A stretch of DNA of 64,000 bases from Bettongia penicillata ogilbyi (Eukaryota; Chordata; Mammalia; Diprotodontia; Potoroidae). Numbering within the stretch: position 1 is the stretch's first letter; each line of letters opens with the position of its first letter. A model generated the notes under the pieces. It was not told where the DNA came from, did no database searches, and saw only the letters and a program-made list of their open reading frames with translations. The position numbers were made by a program, and so were the translations under genes. Where the stretch lies: positions 2,027,501 to 2,091,500 of the forward strand of contig JAJHZJ010000009.1 in assembly GCA_023548195.1 (NCBI GenBank), read 5' to 3'. This document shows, piece by piece, positions 9,906-20,829 of the stretch.

Positions 9906-11040
9906 TAAATATTTATTAGGAACCACTTTTGTAGAGAGCACTGTGTTGGTAGGCATTGAGGGAGAGCCAAAGTTTAGGTAATACACATCCCTGCCTTCAT
10001 GGAGCTTATGGTCCTAAAAGGGGACAGTGCTCAAATACTTAGAGTACACTAATGTTTTGCGATAAGTGTACTGGAGTAATATAATCAGCTACATGAATGC
10101 TGAAAAGGAAAGTTGTCACCAGGGGAGGGAGTTAGGGAAGGCTTCATGAGGAGGTGATATTTGAGTTGGGATAGGTAGGAATTTAGCAGGTAACGAGTAA
10201 TATGGGAGAGCTTCTCAGTTTAGGGAATAGTGTAGGGGAAGGCAAAGGGATGGAGAATGAAGAACACATTTTGGGGGCAGACAATAGTCCTCTTTGGATT
10301 GCATATAAAATGCATAGAGAGAGAAGGAAAAGGGAAGGGAAGGAAATAAGGATTGCTTACACATTTCCTATGTGCCAGGCACTGTGCTTAGTACTTTATA
10401 AATATTATCTCCTTTGATTCTCACAACAACCATGTGAGGTAGGTGTTATTATTAACTCCATTTTACAGTTGAGAAAACTGAGTTGGACATAGACAAAGCG
10501 ACTTGTGCAGAGTCATTTAGTTGGTGAATGTCTGAAACCATATCTGAAGCCAAATCTTCTTGACTCCAGACCCACATGGAATAAAACTGGAAAAGATGGT
10601 ATCAGATTACAGAGCCAGGTAAATTTGAACTTTACACATTAGAATAGATCAGTGGTCTCCATCGAGATTCTTTTGAGGATGTATTCCTATTATGTATATA
10701 TTTATTTATTCATAAATCACAAGGAGTATTGTGGAATCATGTAGCATGTATCATTCATACATATACTATTATAACTATATGTATTATAAAAATAGAGATT
10801 TAAAAACTGTAAGGATGGATTGGGATTGAGAGAGATGAGGTAGGGAGACAAGGAGATTCTTGTTAACAGTTCAGGTAAGAAGTGATGGGGGCCTGAACTA
10901 GTATGACACCTGTATGAGTAGATAGAAGGGGACAGACATGAGAAATATGGAGACAGAACCTACAAGATTTGGCAACTATTTGGATATGTTGCATATGAAC
11001 TGAAGGAACGTAAGGAGTCAATTTATCAACACCTTGGATA
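9903..11040 (+). repeat. Family A repeat, interrupted
   Basis: Starts 'ttcaataaatatttattagg...cactgtgttggtagg', passes 'ccttcatggagcttatggtcc' and 'ggcttcatgaggaggtgatatttgag', is broken by a MIR (10345-10575) and by AT-rich sequence (10650-10850), and ends near 'acaagatttggcaactatttgg'. Most complete copy here. Confidence 0.5.
10345..10575 (-). mobile_element. MIR CORE-SINE, near full length
   Basis: Reverse MIR order: 'tatgtgccaggcactgtgc', 'ttctcacaacaaccatgtgagg', 'ccattttacagttgag', 'cttcttgactccagaccc'. Confidence 0.75.
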
Positions 11041-11479
11041 AGAGCACAGATGACATGCTCATTAGATTTGCAAATGAGATACAAAGCTGGAAAGAACAAC
11101 TAACACAATGGATGGCAGAGACAGAATCCAGAAGGGTCTCGATAGGCTGAGCATTGAGCTGCATCTAGTGAGGGAAAATTCAGTAAGTATAAATGCCATC
11201 TTTCACTTGGGGGCAAGAAATCAACTAAAGACGTGTAAGATAAGGGAGGCAGGGACAGGTTGCAATTGTTTTTTAAAAAAAGCTGGGGGTTTAAGTGGAC
11301 AGCAAGCTCAGTATGAGTCCGTAGTGAGATATGGCAGTCCACCCAACCAAACCAAATCACTTAAGTGATCTTGGGTTATGTTGAGAGGGGCAGAATACTC
11401 AATAATAGGGAGATGACGGTCTTCTTATATTCTCTTTTTAATCAGATTATATCTGGAATGTTTTGCTCAATTTTTTGAT

Positions 11480-11560
11480 CCATGATTTTTTAAAAATTAA
11501 ATTAATTTTATTTTTTTGGTTACATTTTAAGTTTCAAATTTTCTTTGGGACAGTTCTTTG
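11480..11560 (-). mobile_element. L1 3'-terminal scrap
   Basis: 'aaaaattaaattaattttattttt...aagtttcaaattttc' resembles the extreme 3' end of L1 in reverse; similar scrap at 21195-21275. Confidence 0.35.
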
Positions 11561-11801
11561 AGCCATGATTTAAGGAGAATGCTAGATGGAGAGCATCCAG
11601 AGGAGAGAAACCAAGATAGTGTAGGACCTAGAGTAGGTTCCCCACCCTTGGCCTGGAGTCAATGCCATATGATGATCAGAAAGAATTAGGCATGTTTAAC
11701 TTAAAGAAAAGAACATGGGGGAAGGAGGGGAGGAAGAAGAAGAGAGAGCACTTGATAGCCATCTTTCAGTATTTTAAGGATTTGTCATATGGAGAAGGAC
11801 T

Positions 11802-12072
11802 CCAAATTCAGGTTATTCACTGGAATGTTAAATACTGAAGCTTAAATACTTTGTCTACATAATGAGAAGATGGGATTCATTGGAAAAGATTCTGGGAAAG
11901 ATTGAAGGCGAAAGGAAAAGGGAATGGCAGAGGATGAGTGTCAAGGAAACAATGAACATGAATTTGGACAGACTTTGAGAGATAGTGGAGAATAGAAGGT
12001 ACTGTTGTGCTGTAGTCCATGGGATCATGAAGAGTCAGATATAACTGAATGATTGAGTGACTGAACAACAAA
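11802..12072 (+). mobile_element. RTE (BovB-like) LINE 3' end
   Basis: 'cttaaatactttgtctacataatgagaag', 'gggaaagattgaaggc', 'aaacaatgaacatgaatttgg', and the terminal 'tgaagagtcagatataactg' follow the ruminant BovB 3' order. Flanks ATATGGAGAAGGACT (11787-11801) and ATATAGAGAAAGAACT (12073-12088) look like a target-site duplication within the CR1/L3. Confidence 0.7.
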
Positions 12073-12345
12073 ATATAGAGAAAGAACTGGATATGTTCCA
12101 TTTGGTTCCAAAGGACAGAGCCAAGAGAAATGGAAAAATTAGGCTCAATGTCAAGAAAAACTTCCTTAACAATTAGACGACCCAAAATGGAATGAGCTGT
12201 CTTGAGGTTTCCTCTCCTTTGAGGTCTTCAGGAAGAGGTGAGTTGACAACTTGTTGGGTATGACATAGTGGAAAGTCCTTTTGGGTATGAGATAGATTAG
12301 ATGGTCATTGATGTCCCTTCTTACCTGCAAATTCTGTAATTTGAA

Positions 12346-12960
12346 ATTATGGGTGATTGGAAAAATGACAATAAGAGGGACCTTTAGAAGATGAATGGAT
12401 TGAGGGGGAAAGATAATATAAAATACATGTGGTCCAAATCACAATCTATTTATGCCCATTAATCTTGTGTGACTCACTCTATCCTGCCCCAAAATAAAAA
12501 GTAGGGAAGTAATGTTGTTATTTATAGGCCACTACCTGTGAGCTAAAGACCATCCCCTTAAGAGCTCCCCTAACAGTCATCTGTTAGGAGGTGGAAGTTT
12601 TTCCAAAAGTTATTTACTATGGGTATCCTTGAGATTTTTCACTGCCCTGAGGTAACAGCATTCAGGAAATATAAGGGATATTCAGAGTTTAAACAGAAGG
12701 GAAGGAGAAAAGTAGAGGAGTGTTGGGGGGAATGTGGGTAGGTATAGCTGTGCTGGAGATAAGCTCCATGATTGGCTCTCACACACAAGAGTGGGATGTG
12801 AACTCTTTTTCCACCTTGTGATTGCTTGATCATGTGCTCCGTAGGGTCAGATTACGGTTCCCCTAGGGTGACACTCTGGCTGCTCAGAGTGCCTTGTTCC
12901 CTGCTCTAGAGACTACAGGGCTAAATGTCTTCTCAGATCCCTTCCAGCAATAGCTCTGTG
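12346..12960. other. Unassigned sequence
   Basis: No gene or clear repeat seen, apart from a possible Mon tail at 12925-12960 ('cagatcccttccagcaatag'). Confidence 0.4.
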
Positions 12961-12964
12961 GTGT

Positions 12965-13330
12965 AGGGCATCATTAAAAGCTTTTGATGAAAGGGTGACA
13001 TGATCAGAGCAATGTGAAGGATGAATTGGAGGGGGCAAGAGCAAAAGCATGTAGAACAGTTTGGGCAGGTGGAATTGAATGCCTGTTAGGGTACTGGCAG
13101 TGATCTAGGCTATGGCAAGCCACTTAACCCTGTTGCCTCAGTTTTCTCATCTGTAAAATGAACTGGAAAAGGAAATGGCAAACTGCTCCAGTATCTTTGC
13201 CAAGAAAACCCCAAATGGGGTCACCATGAGTCAGACATGACTGAAAATGACTGAATAGCAATGGGAATAAAGAAGAGGGGACCTACATGAAGGTTATTGT
13301 GGAGTGAAATGGACAGGATTTAGCAACTGG
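12965..13330 (+). repeat. Family A repeat, split by a SINE
   Basis: 'gatgaaagggtgacatgatcagagc' before the SINE and 'atggacaggatttagcaactgg' after it are consecutive family A segments. Confidence 0.5.
13112..13262 (+). mobile_element. tRNA-derived SINE, 5'-truncated
   Basis: Keeps 'aagccacttaaccctg' to the RTE-type tail 'tggggtcaccatgagtcagacatgactg'. Missing its tRNA-like head. Confidence 0.8.
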
Positions 13331-13334
13331 ATTT

Positions 13335-13605
13335 GGAATGGGCAAACTCTTAAGCCATTATCTGCCATTAATACCTCAGTATGAATTATGATCTGGTTTC
13401 TCACCTGAAAGGAGGCAGGGAATAATTGGGAGTGAGTAGGGAAGATAGTTGGGAGAACTGAGTTTTAGGGGCACTGTGTAGGGCAAGCCTAAGTATGTCC
13501 TGGGCAGTCAGAAAAGCATCTTGAAAAGCATCATCACTGGGCACTCTGGGAGGATAGCTTTTTGGAGGGTGGGGGGTGGGGAGCAGAAGGTCTCTGAATA
13601 AAGGC
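13335..13605. other. Unique sequence with a 55-bp AT-rich motif
   Basis: 13340-13398 ('cttaagccattatctgccattaatacc...tatgaatta') closely resembles 32278-32335 in another unique region. The rest is G-rich with no recognised repeat. Confidence 0.4.
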
Positions 13606-13611
13606 ATCCTA

Positions 13612-13795
13612 ATGTAGTAAATAGAAGACCAGCTTCTATTTGGGTCGGGTTCAAGCCCGACCTCTGATACTCCCTATGTTACTTTGGTCAAATTAATCAA
13701 TCTTTCTGAGTCTCAGTTTCCGCATCTTTTAAACGAGCAAGTGGTCCTAGATGACTACTGAGATCCCTTTCATCTCTAGAACCATAAACCTGTGT
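13612..13795 (+). mobile_element. Mon-type CORE-SINE
   Basis: 'gtctcagtttccgcatc', 'tcctagatgactactgagatccc' and 'tctctagaaccata' are in Mon order. Confidence 0.55.
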
Positions 13796-14088
13796 ACCTA
13801 AGGAGATGTGCATATTCCCTGAAGACAAATTTTGGTCAATGACACCACAATTTTACTGACAGTCATACCTGGCGTCAACATTTGTTCACATATAGAGATA
13901 GCCAATCCATCGGTTCCATGTGGATAGAGAAGAAAGTTAAAACAATGTCTACGGAAAAATTTTTGGTTTTTCAAAAAATTTCTCTATCCCATTACATTTG
14001 TTTTACCCTTTCTATGACTTCCTAATTCTTCAGGAAAAGTCAATCTCAGTTCTTTTTTTTTTTTTAGGCTTAAAGAAGTCTTACCCTT
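13796..14088. other. Unique AT-rich sequence
   Basis: No repeat recognised. Contains a near-palindromic A/T stretch (13955-13980) and a poly-T run at about 14053-14064. Confidence 0.4.
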
Positions 14089-14139
14089 TTAGGAGAGGCA
14101 GTTTGCCATAGCGCACAGAATGTAGGAATGGGGATTGTA

Positions 14140-14335
14140 GATTTTGAGCAAGAAGGAATCTTAGAAACTGTTAAATCCACCCCCTTTTCCCTGTTATTTT
14201 AGATGGAGAAGCTGAAGTTCAGAGGTCTTATTTAGTGTCACACTGTTAATAAGGATCCGATGTGCGCATTGAGCCCTGGTCTCCTTGACTCTCAACAGGC
14301 CTATGCCCTATCCATCAAGCTTCACTACCCCTCCT
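14140..14335 (-). mobile_element. MIR CORE-SINE
   Basis: 'ggagaagctgaagttcagagg' to 'gagccctggtctccttgactc' and 'ctatccatcaagcttcac'. Confidence 0.5.
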
Positions 14336-14584
14336 GCTAGTCAGGATTAGGGATGATTTCATGAGTTACTGTAGTCAAAATATCCATTACCTGGTGGCTA
14401 ACCTTCAGCTGACAAACATCATCCATCATTGGATCCATACTTCTCCAGCTTGGCAGGTCCTGCTAAAGATGACAACTCCTTGGTCTAGCCTTTAAAAACC
14501 CAGGCTCACTTCTAACCTAAAATGAGACACCTTGAAATGACTTCTTTTCCCCTGATATTGAATACATTTGTTTATAAATGAAGA

Positions 14585-14725
14585 AGACAGCCAAGCTAGA
14601 AAGTATGGATACAGTATTGGACTTAGAGTCAGGAACAACAGATTCAACATCCTTTTTTTAATGCATATAGATTGTGTGACCTTGGGCAAATCATTGGACT
14701 TCTCTGTGTCTCAGGTAACTCCTTG
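14585..14725 (+). mobile_element. Mon/MIR CORE-SINE
   Basis: 'ggatacagtattggacttagagtcagg', 'ttgtgtgaccttgggcaaatc', 'ctctgtgtctcagg'. Confidence 0.5.
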
Positions 14726-14754
14726 GTACTTTTCCACTAAACTATAGTAGGTTG

Positions 14755-14835
14755 TTATGATCTGAATTGGTGGAGGGAATTCCCACACTGGGAAGTCCCC
14801 ACAGTTCACAGTTCAGGAGGTTCTTCCAAACTTCT
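14755..14835 (+). mobile_element. Ther-type CORE-SINE head fragment
   Basis: 'ggagggaattcccacactgggaagtcccc' parallels 2755 and 20655. Confidence 0.35.
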
Positions 14836-15059
14836 CTCTACATAAAGCCCACACCTCTCTTCTTGTCCTTTTCATGATGGCAGGAAAAGATAGGTTTTAT
14901 GGATCCTCACCCCACACTGCCTCTTCAAAATACTTGAACTTCCTTTGAGCAAGGATTGAGCCAGTAGCCTAAGGATCTCTATTGACTCCAGTGTTCTACT
15001 TCCCCATTTCAGGAGCTAAGCTATCAAAAGGAGTACTCTCCTCTCCTTGTTCTAATCCT

Positions 15060-15910
15060 CTCCATCCATCTAGGGTTGCATAAGTTATACCTCTTCCATG
15101 AAGCCTTCCCACTAATTTTAGACAATACTGTTCAATTCCCTTCTCAACTTCCCCATTGGTTACTGTTCCATACCAGGTGTGTCAACCATTGACCCTCTGG
15201 CCATATGTGGTCCACAACATTCCCTAATGTGGCTAAACTAGATTAAAATATAGTTCCTATCTGATTTTAATTTGTTGATATATTAATAAAAAAGGAAAAA
15301 AGAAACATATATAGTTTTCTAAGTCAATACATGCAGCCTGCAGGATCCTTATATACCATTCAATGGCTTTCATTTCTATTTGAGTTTAACACCCTGGTCT
15401 ACATTTTATTCTTGATTTTACATTATCTTGCACTCTTTTGTTATTTCATGTCTCTTCTCCCCAGCTAGGTTGTAAGCTCTTTGAGAGCATTGATTCTAAG
15501 TCATATGTTTAAAGCCAAACTCAACATTTTCCTCCCTAGTTTCTGGCAACTCGTAGATAGCCCATGTAATTTACCAAACTCTCTATCTTCTTCTCTCCTC
15601 CCCACCTATCCATGTTTTACCCATTCTTCAAAACTAGCCCTCCAGTGCAGTGCTGACCAGGTAGCAGGGCCCAATCCACCTCCTTCCAGAAGCCTTCCCT
15701 GACCACCTCAGCCTACGGGTATTTTTCCTTCTTCTGATCTTCTTTTGCATTGTTCCTCTTGTGGGGCACTTTGCATATTCTGTCTGCTGCTATTAGTTAA
15801 CTTCTCATGGGTTCTAACCCAGGCTCCACCGCCAAGGATGAAGATGTGCTTTTTGTGTAACTGACAATGCCAACTATAGCAGTAAAGCCAGACACTTTGT
15901 AGATGCTTAA
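15060..15910 (+). mobile_element. L2 LINE 3' regions, split by a hAT element
   Basis: 15075-15170 ('ccatgaagccttcccac') and 15400-15490 ('ttgtaagctctttgagagca') are one L2 3' end. 15600-15910 is a second, with 'acccattcttcaaaactagccc' and 'ccagaagccttccctgacc'. Confidence 0.6.
15174..15396. mobile_element. Non-autonomous hAT DNA transposon
   Basis: Ends CAGGTGTGTCAACC and, inverted, CAGGGTGTTAAACTC match the hAT terminal pattern. The interior 'agattaaaatatagtt' and 'tatagttttctaagtcaa' recur at 48460 and 63440. Flanking 8-mers TTCCATAC/GTCTACAT are only weakly alike, as a decayed duplication might be. Confidence 0.65.
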
Positions 15911-16017
15911 TTAATTGGTAGATTCATTATACCATCTTGTATCCCCTGCAACTGTTGGTGTAGTTCTAGGCATGCTGCAAATCCTTCATAATTACTTCTT
16001 GAATTGATATTGGACAA

Positions 16018-16122
16018 AACAATTCTTTTTTCTGCATCTCAGTTTCTTCCTCTGTCAAAAGAGGGGGTTATATTAGATGATCTCTGAGATCCTGCCTAGT
16101 TCTCAATTCTCTGATCCTCCAA
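16018..16122 (+). mobile_element. Mon-type CORE-SINE 3' half
   Basis: 'catctcagtttcttcctctgtc', 'attagatgatctctgagatcc', ending 'aattctctgatcc'. Confidence 0.5.
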
Positions 16123-16860
16123 ATTTGATAAAAAAACAAACCAGGAGGTAAAGCAGACAGCAGGCAGTCGACCTTCCTGAGCTGATCAGATGGCATGAAT
16201 GTCGGCCCTGGAGCTGATAAAATTCATACTGGGTCTCCAAATGTATTCAGAATCAGGGAATTAGGAGACAATGGAGGAGGCTGCCAAAAAGAATTTATCT
16301 CGGAAGTGGAGCTTGGGGAACAGGACTAATATTTTCGGAAATTGAAGCCCCAGCCATGAAATTGCCTATCATTTATCATACACGGCTTCACAAAGGGGAA
16401 ATGGAGAAGTATTCAGTCTTATTGCTTTTTAAACACATGATCTCAGAGCACCCAGATCCAGGCTGAGTTTTTCAGATATGTATCTCCTGAAAGGGACCGT
16501 CTGAAAGGGAATGATGAGAACAGTTACCCCAAGCTACTTTTTGCTCACCACTGCTCTCTAAAGAGTTATTTATATCTGCTAAGGATGGAAAGGCCAGGAA
16601 TTGAGAGTTCTTCAAGAAAGCTTGTAACCCTGGGATCAAGACTGGTTAGATATAAGCAAATTAGGAGACCACTCATGTCGTATGGTGACAGTGGCGTCTG
16701 GAAGAGTTTAACTCTTTCTTCCATTCCAAAGTCATAGCACTGGCTGACTGATGACTGAAATTAGACAATTCGATGTGCATCCCTTCAGATTAAGCCTTGG
16801 ATACCTGTGTCTCTATTCTTACCCTCAACTGCTTTAAATGTTCCATTTAAAGAAGTTATT
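16123..16860. other. Unique block, candidate conserved non-coding sequence
   Basis: No repeat recognised over about 740 bp. Contains TGATAAAATT, TTTATCTCGG, CTATCATTTATCATACACGG and other GATA/ATTA-type cores, with CpGs retained in an AT-rich background. No frame of note. Regulatory role is inference only. Confidence 0.35.
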
Positions 16861-16884
16861 GTTTATACTTTCGCATAATAGAAA

Positions 16885-16985
16885 ATGGAAGGAATTGGGG
16901 ATATTTAGCTTGAAGAAAAGACTAAGGCATGGGGGTAGGGGAGGAATGATAGCTTCTTTCAGTATTTGAAGGCAGAAGGAGCTGC
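16885..16985 (+). mobile_element. CR1/L3 fragment
   Basis: 'ggggatatttagcttgaagaaaagac' and 'gatagcttctttcagtatttgaagg' match the CR1/L3 region also seen at 11680-11785. Confidence 0.55.
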
Positions 16986-17014
16986 AAGGAACCTCATGAC
17001 CATTATTCCAACTC

Positions 17015-17260
17015 CTCCCCCACCACCAACTTGCTCAGTTTTAGAAACTGAGGCATAGGGAGTTTAAATGAATTGTTCAAGGACACACAGGTAGTAAGCA
17101 TTTGAGATATGATTTGAATCCAGATGCTAGAGCATGGTGGTAGAGCTGGTAGAAACCTTGAGAATATACCCTCTATATATTTTCTCACTTTGTCCTAGAT
17201 ATTATTACAGTCATCTACACTTAGCAGATGGAGAAACTGAGGTTAAATGACTTGCCCAGG
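17015..17260 (-). mobile_element. Two MIR CORE-SINE fragments
   Basis: 17020-17130 carries 'agaaactgaggcatagggag...tttgaatccagatg'; 17195-17260 carries 'gatggagaaactgaggttaaatgacttgccc'. Confidence 0.55.
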
Positions 17261-17261
17261 A

Positions 17262-17455
17262 AGGCAGCATGATACAGTGGGAAAAGCATAAGCTATGGAG
17301 TCAGAGGGCCTGGATTCAAATCTAACTACAGCTTACTACCTTCTGACCTTGGACAATGCATGTCACTTTCCTAGGCCTCAGATTTCTTATCAATAAAATG
17401 AAGGGCTTGAAGTAGATGTTCTCTAAGAACCTTTCAAGCTCTACATCTTTAATCT
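17262..17455 (+). mobile_element. Mon-type CORE-SINE
   Basis: 'gcatgatacagtgggaaaagc', 'ctatggagtcagagggcctgg', 'ttgaagtagatgttctctaag'. Confidence 0.6.
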
Positions 17456-17697
17456 TTGCTGTTGTTTAGACTTGTCTGACTCTCCATGGCTCCATTTGGG
17501 GTTTTCTGGGCAAAGATACAGGACTGGTTTTCCATTTCCTTCTCCAGCTCATTTTATAGAGGAGAAAACTGAGGGAAACAGAGTTAAGTGACTTCCCCAG
17601 GGTGACACAGCTAGTAAGTGTCTGAAGTCAGATTTGAACTCAGGAAGATGAGTCTTCCTGACTCCAAGCTCAGAACTCTATCCACTCCACCACCTAT
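17456..17697 (-). mobile_element. tRNA-derived SINE with RTE-type tail
   Basis: Full-length reverse copy, 'acttgtctgactctccatgg' to 'ctatccactccaccacctat'. Confidence 0.85.
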
Positions 17698-17795
17698 GAC
17701 CAAGTAAGTCTCTGAGGCAACATTTGAACCTAGGAATTCCAGATGCCAAGACCTGCATTCTACTCTATTGTATTGCCTTGTGATTTTGGATGGCT
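17698..17795 (-). mobile_element. MIR CORE-SINE head fragment
   Basis: 'aagtctctgaggcaacatttgaacctagg' and 'gcattctactctattgtattgcc'; may continue the MIR at 17195-17260 across the Mon and SINE insertions. Confidence 0.45.
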
Positions 17796-17964
17796 CAAGT
17801 CCTGGAAAAAAAGGGATTGTTAGAGTCAAGTTTAAATTACATACTGTTGGAGACAGTTGTCCTGAGCGTTACTCCCCCTAGGAAGAACCCATTTTTGGAA
17901 AGAGGCCACCAGAGAAAAAGACCTTTTTCTATAATTTCCAAACTGTGGATTCAGAGTCAAGATA

Positions 17965-18190
17965 AGAATTGCAAAAGCAACTCACATTTCCAGAATGCCT
18001 TAACATTTACTGGTCACTTTCCTTACAACAACTCTCTAAGGTAGGTAGAGTAAGAATTACTAACCCCATTTTATAGGTGAAACACTGAGGCTCCTAGTGG
18101 TAGAGTAACTTTCCCAAAACTGCATAACTAGTAAGTGATGAAGATGGAATTCCAACCCAGGTCTTTCCTCACTCTGAAGTCCATGGGTCA
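17965..18190 (-). mobile_element. MIR CORE-SINE, near full length
   Basis: 'cattttataggtgaaacactgagg', 'ctagtaagtgatgaag', 'ccaacccaggtctttcc'. Confidence 0.6.
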
Positions 18191-18880
18191 AGTCACATTT
18201 TATTCAGATGCTTGATCTGAAAGTGCTTAGGATGAAAATCACCCTTGAACATGTCTTAAAGGGCTCATAAAATATACCATGGTATCTTTAAATAGTTATA
18301 ATTGGGAAAGGGATGGGGTCTTTTGAAAAACAATGACAGTCTGTATCAGAGAGCAGATGCATCTGAGATATTTGCTATGGAAACAATGAAATGTAAATTT
18401 TATTTTTCATAATAACTAGCTAAAAGATTGATTAGGAAAAAGGCACGAATCAAAACTTCTATTCAAATGGAAGAAAATAGAAACAGATAAAGATTTAGTT
18501 GGCAGGAAAACTTGTGACTAGAAAAAATACTCTTGAAAAGACTTCATATTTAAGTGTGATTCTATTAAAGTGTGAACATGCCACCACATAACTGTTTCTT
18601 TTTCCTATTTCATCATGAGCCAAGCAAAGAGGACAGGCAAAAGTCAAAGGGAATACCAAAGGGCCTTCTAGAAAGGTCCTCTTAAGGATCTTCCTCTCAT
18701 GAACTCTGCCACCCTAATCAGAAAGTCTGTAAGCTGTAAGTGCCCCCTAGCTAGGGGGAAGAGATTTCCTTAGTGAAACAGAACAATAAAATGCATTATT
18801 GTTGCTAAAACGCTTAGCTGAGTGATACGGGCTATAGATGCACAAGAACATGCTTAGAGCATGTGATCAACATGACCCAG
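18191..18880. other. Unassigned sequence
   Basis: No gene or clear repeat seen in about 690 bp; AT-rich, with stops in all frames at short spacing. Confidence 0.4.
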
Positions 18881-18884
18881 GGCA

Positions 18885-19220
18885 ATGTATGAGGGCTCCA
18901 CAAAAGTGACAGGACTTCAGCTGGTCCTTGAATGACAGGGGTTTGGATAAGTGGAGAGGATGGGAAAGGTCACTTGATCGAAAATTACAGAGAAGGAAAT
19001 AAGCATGGCAGAGGACTTTGAGGAGAACAGCCAACACAGAAGGAGCAGAGGTTGGCTATTGGGAAGGAGAAAAGAAGGGTAGGGTAGCTTTGAAAGTCAG
19101 GCAGAAGAGTTTGTTTTATGACATAAGCAATGAGGACTTTATGCTTGGGTAGGGAAGTGATGTGATATGTGGTGTTTCAAGAATATTAATTGGACAGAGA
19201 TATGGAGGACAGATTGGAGG
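18885..19220 (+). repeat. Family A repeat
   Basis: 'cttgaatgacaggggtttgg', 'aggcagaagagtttgttttatgac', 'gggaagtgatgtgatatgtgg', 'attaattggacagagat'. Confidence 0.45.
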
Positions 19221-19840
19221 GAACAAAACGCTGCATCACATACTGCATATACTCTCTCGTTGTCCTGTTTAGGAAACAAACCCAATAACTCAGTTAATCC
19301 CAAATTTATTTATTTATTTTTGTTCCCTAGTCCTGTAATAGGTGCAGCTGGGGACACATTAGAAAGAGTCATAATGAACCTTGTACCCAAGAAGTTTTAT
19401 TCAGATAGTCTCATCAAACACTCTGTTTCATGGCTCCTATAATAATAAATGCTATTTGGTGGTCCCATCAATCAAGTTCTTCCCCTCAATGTTCCATCAT
19501 AAGCCAGAGATGGCCCTGAATTCCTACAGGCTATGGCAACTTTCTGGTTCTACCAACTTTGAAAATGCTTAAAGTACAGTCCTCATCATAGAGAAAGCAT
19601 GATATATGAGGACTAACCTAGCTAAGAACAGAAAAGTTCACTCACCTCTTGTAGTTTGGCAGTTAGGTGTTGGATTCATCGGTCACGGTGACCACTTCAC
19701 AGATTAAAATGCAAGATGGTCCTCAGTCCCATGCAAACTTGTTCTTGCATCTGCAACGACAGCGTCAGAGTGGCAGAAGAGACACAGAGAAGGTTCCCCA
19801 AATCACAGTTTTTAGGTGATCTATAAGAATCATTTAACTG
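19221..19840. other. Unassigned sequence
   Basis: No repeat or gene recognised. Frames at 19167-19442 and 19381-19572 have no domain content. Confidence 0.35.
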
Positions 19841-19844
19841 TTGA

Positions 19845-20108
19845 TACTCTAAATGTTGATACTCCAAAGCTTAAATACTTTGGCCACATAATGAGAAGAA
19901 GGAACTCTGGGAAAAGCCCTGATGTTGTGAAAGCTTAAAGACCAAAGGAAATGGGAAGAGTGGAGAATGAGATGGAGAGATAGCATCATCGAAACAATGA
20001 ACATGAACTTGGACGGCCTTTGAGAAAGAGTGGAGAACGGATGAGCCCAGTGCGCTATGGTCCACGGGAATCACAAAGAGACTGACAGTACTGAATGACT
20101 GAACAACG
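19845..20108 (+). mobile_element. RTE (BovB-like) LINE 3' end
   Basis: 'cttaaatactttggccacataatgag', 'gatggagagatagcatcatcg', 'catgaacttggacggcctttgag', 'cacgggaatcacaaagag...gactgaacaac'. Confidence 0.75.
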
Positions 20109-20114
20109 AACAGC

Positions 20115-20640
20115 CATAGTCTAAATGTGAATGGCCAAAGAGGCGATATACTCCTGGGGGAAATGAATCACATCTATCTTGATATTCTTACTATAAACAA
20201 AACCAGAAGATATAACAAGCTTGAAACTGAGAGGAAGGGTGATTTAAGGTCCTCTTTGGAGAGGAGGATAAAGCAAGTAGAGTAGGTTTCATTCATAGGA
20301 CACATGGTTATCTTACCTTGCCATGCTCATGGTCGGTGTAAACACACACCCTAACAAGATGAAGAAATCAAAAAATCCTATGAATAAGCTGAGAAACTCC
20401 TCCAAATTGAGTCAATGTATGCTTTGATACTTGGTGACTCTCCTGCAGACATAGGCACAGGGGAGGATGGTGAAAAATGTTAGAGATTATGTTTCTGGAT
20501 TAAGAAATGAAAGTGGCCCAAGGCTTATAAATTACTCAGAAGGCTGATGTCTATATATCATGAATAATTTATTCATGAAGAGAGCTGAAAAGTACTAAAT
20601 GGAACAATATCACGCAAAAAAAATTCAGTCTATCTTTTGG
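20115..20640 (+). mobile_element. RTE LINE endonuclease-domain fragment
   Basis: The conceptual frame gives GDSPADIGTGEDGEK near 20432-20475, matching the GDFNA.IG.GEDGE motif of RTE endonucleases, followed by text like 'IYIMN.FFMKRAE'. Multiple stops. It starts directly after an RTE 3' end in the same orientation, which is the wrong order for one element. Confidence 0.65.
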
Positions 20641-20644
20641 TCTG

Positions 20645-20785
20645 TGATTTTTATCAGTGTAGGAAACTCCCTTGTGTAGAAAGTCCCTCCGCTAATTCAG
20701 ATCAACAAGTGCTCTGAAATTTATAGTCTTAAAGAGTTGCCTAGGACCAGTCAATCGGCTGGTATATACCAGAATCCATTTGTTC
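20645..20785 (+). mobile_element. Ther-type CORE-SINE fragment
   Basis: 'cagtgtaggaaactcccttg', 'aaatttatagtcttaaagagttgcctagg'. Confidence 0.45.
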
Positions 20786-20829
20786 TTTACTGCAGACCCA
20801 GTTCGCTATCTCTTACCCTAAGCTGTCTC

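Larger units (their letters stand above)
11044..12345 (+). mobile_element. CR1/L3 LINE, ORF2 end and 3' UTR
   Basis: Ordered CR1/L3 text: 'tgctcattagatttgcaaatgag', 'ggatggcagagacagaatccag', 'ataagggaggcag', 'gagcatccagaggaga', 'aacttccttaacaattag', 'tggaatgagctgtcttgagg', and tail 'tagatggtcattgatgtccctt'. Split by an RTE end (11802-12072) and by an L1 scrap near 11480-11560. No intact frame. Confidence 0.65.
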
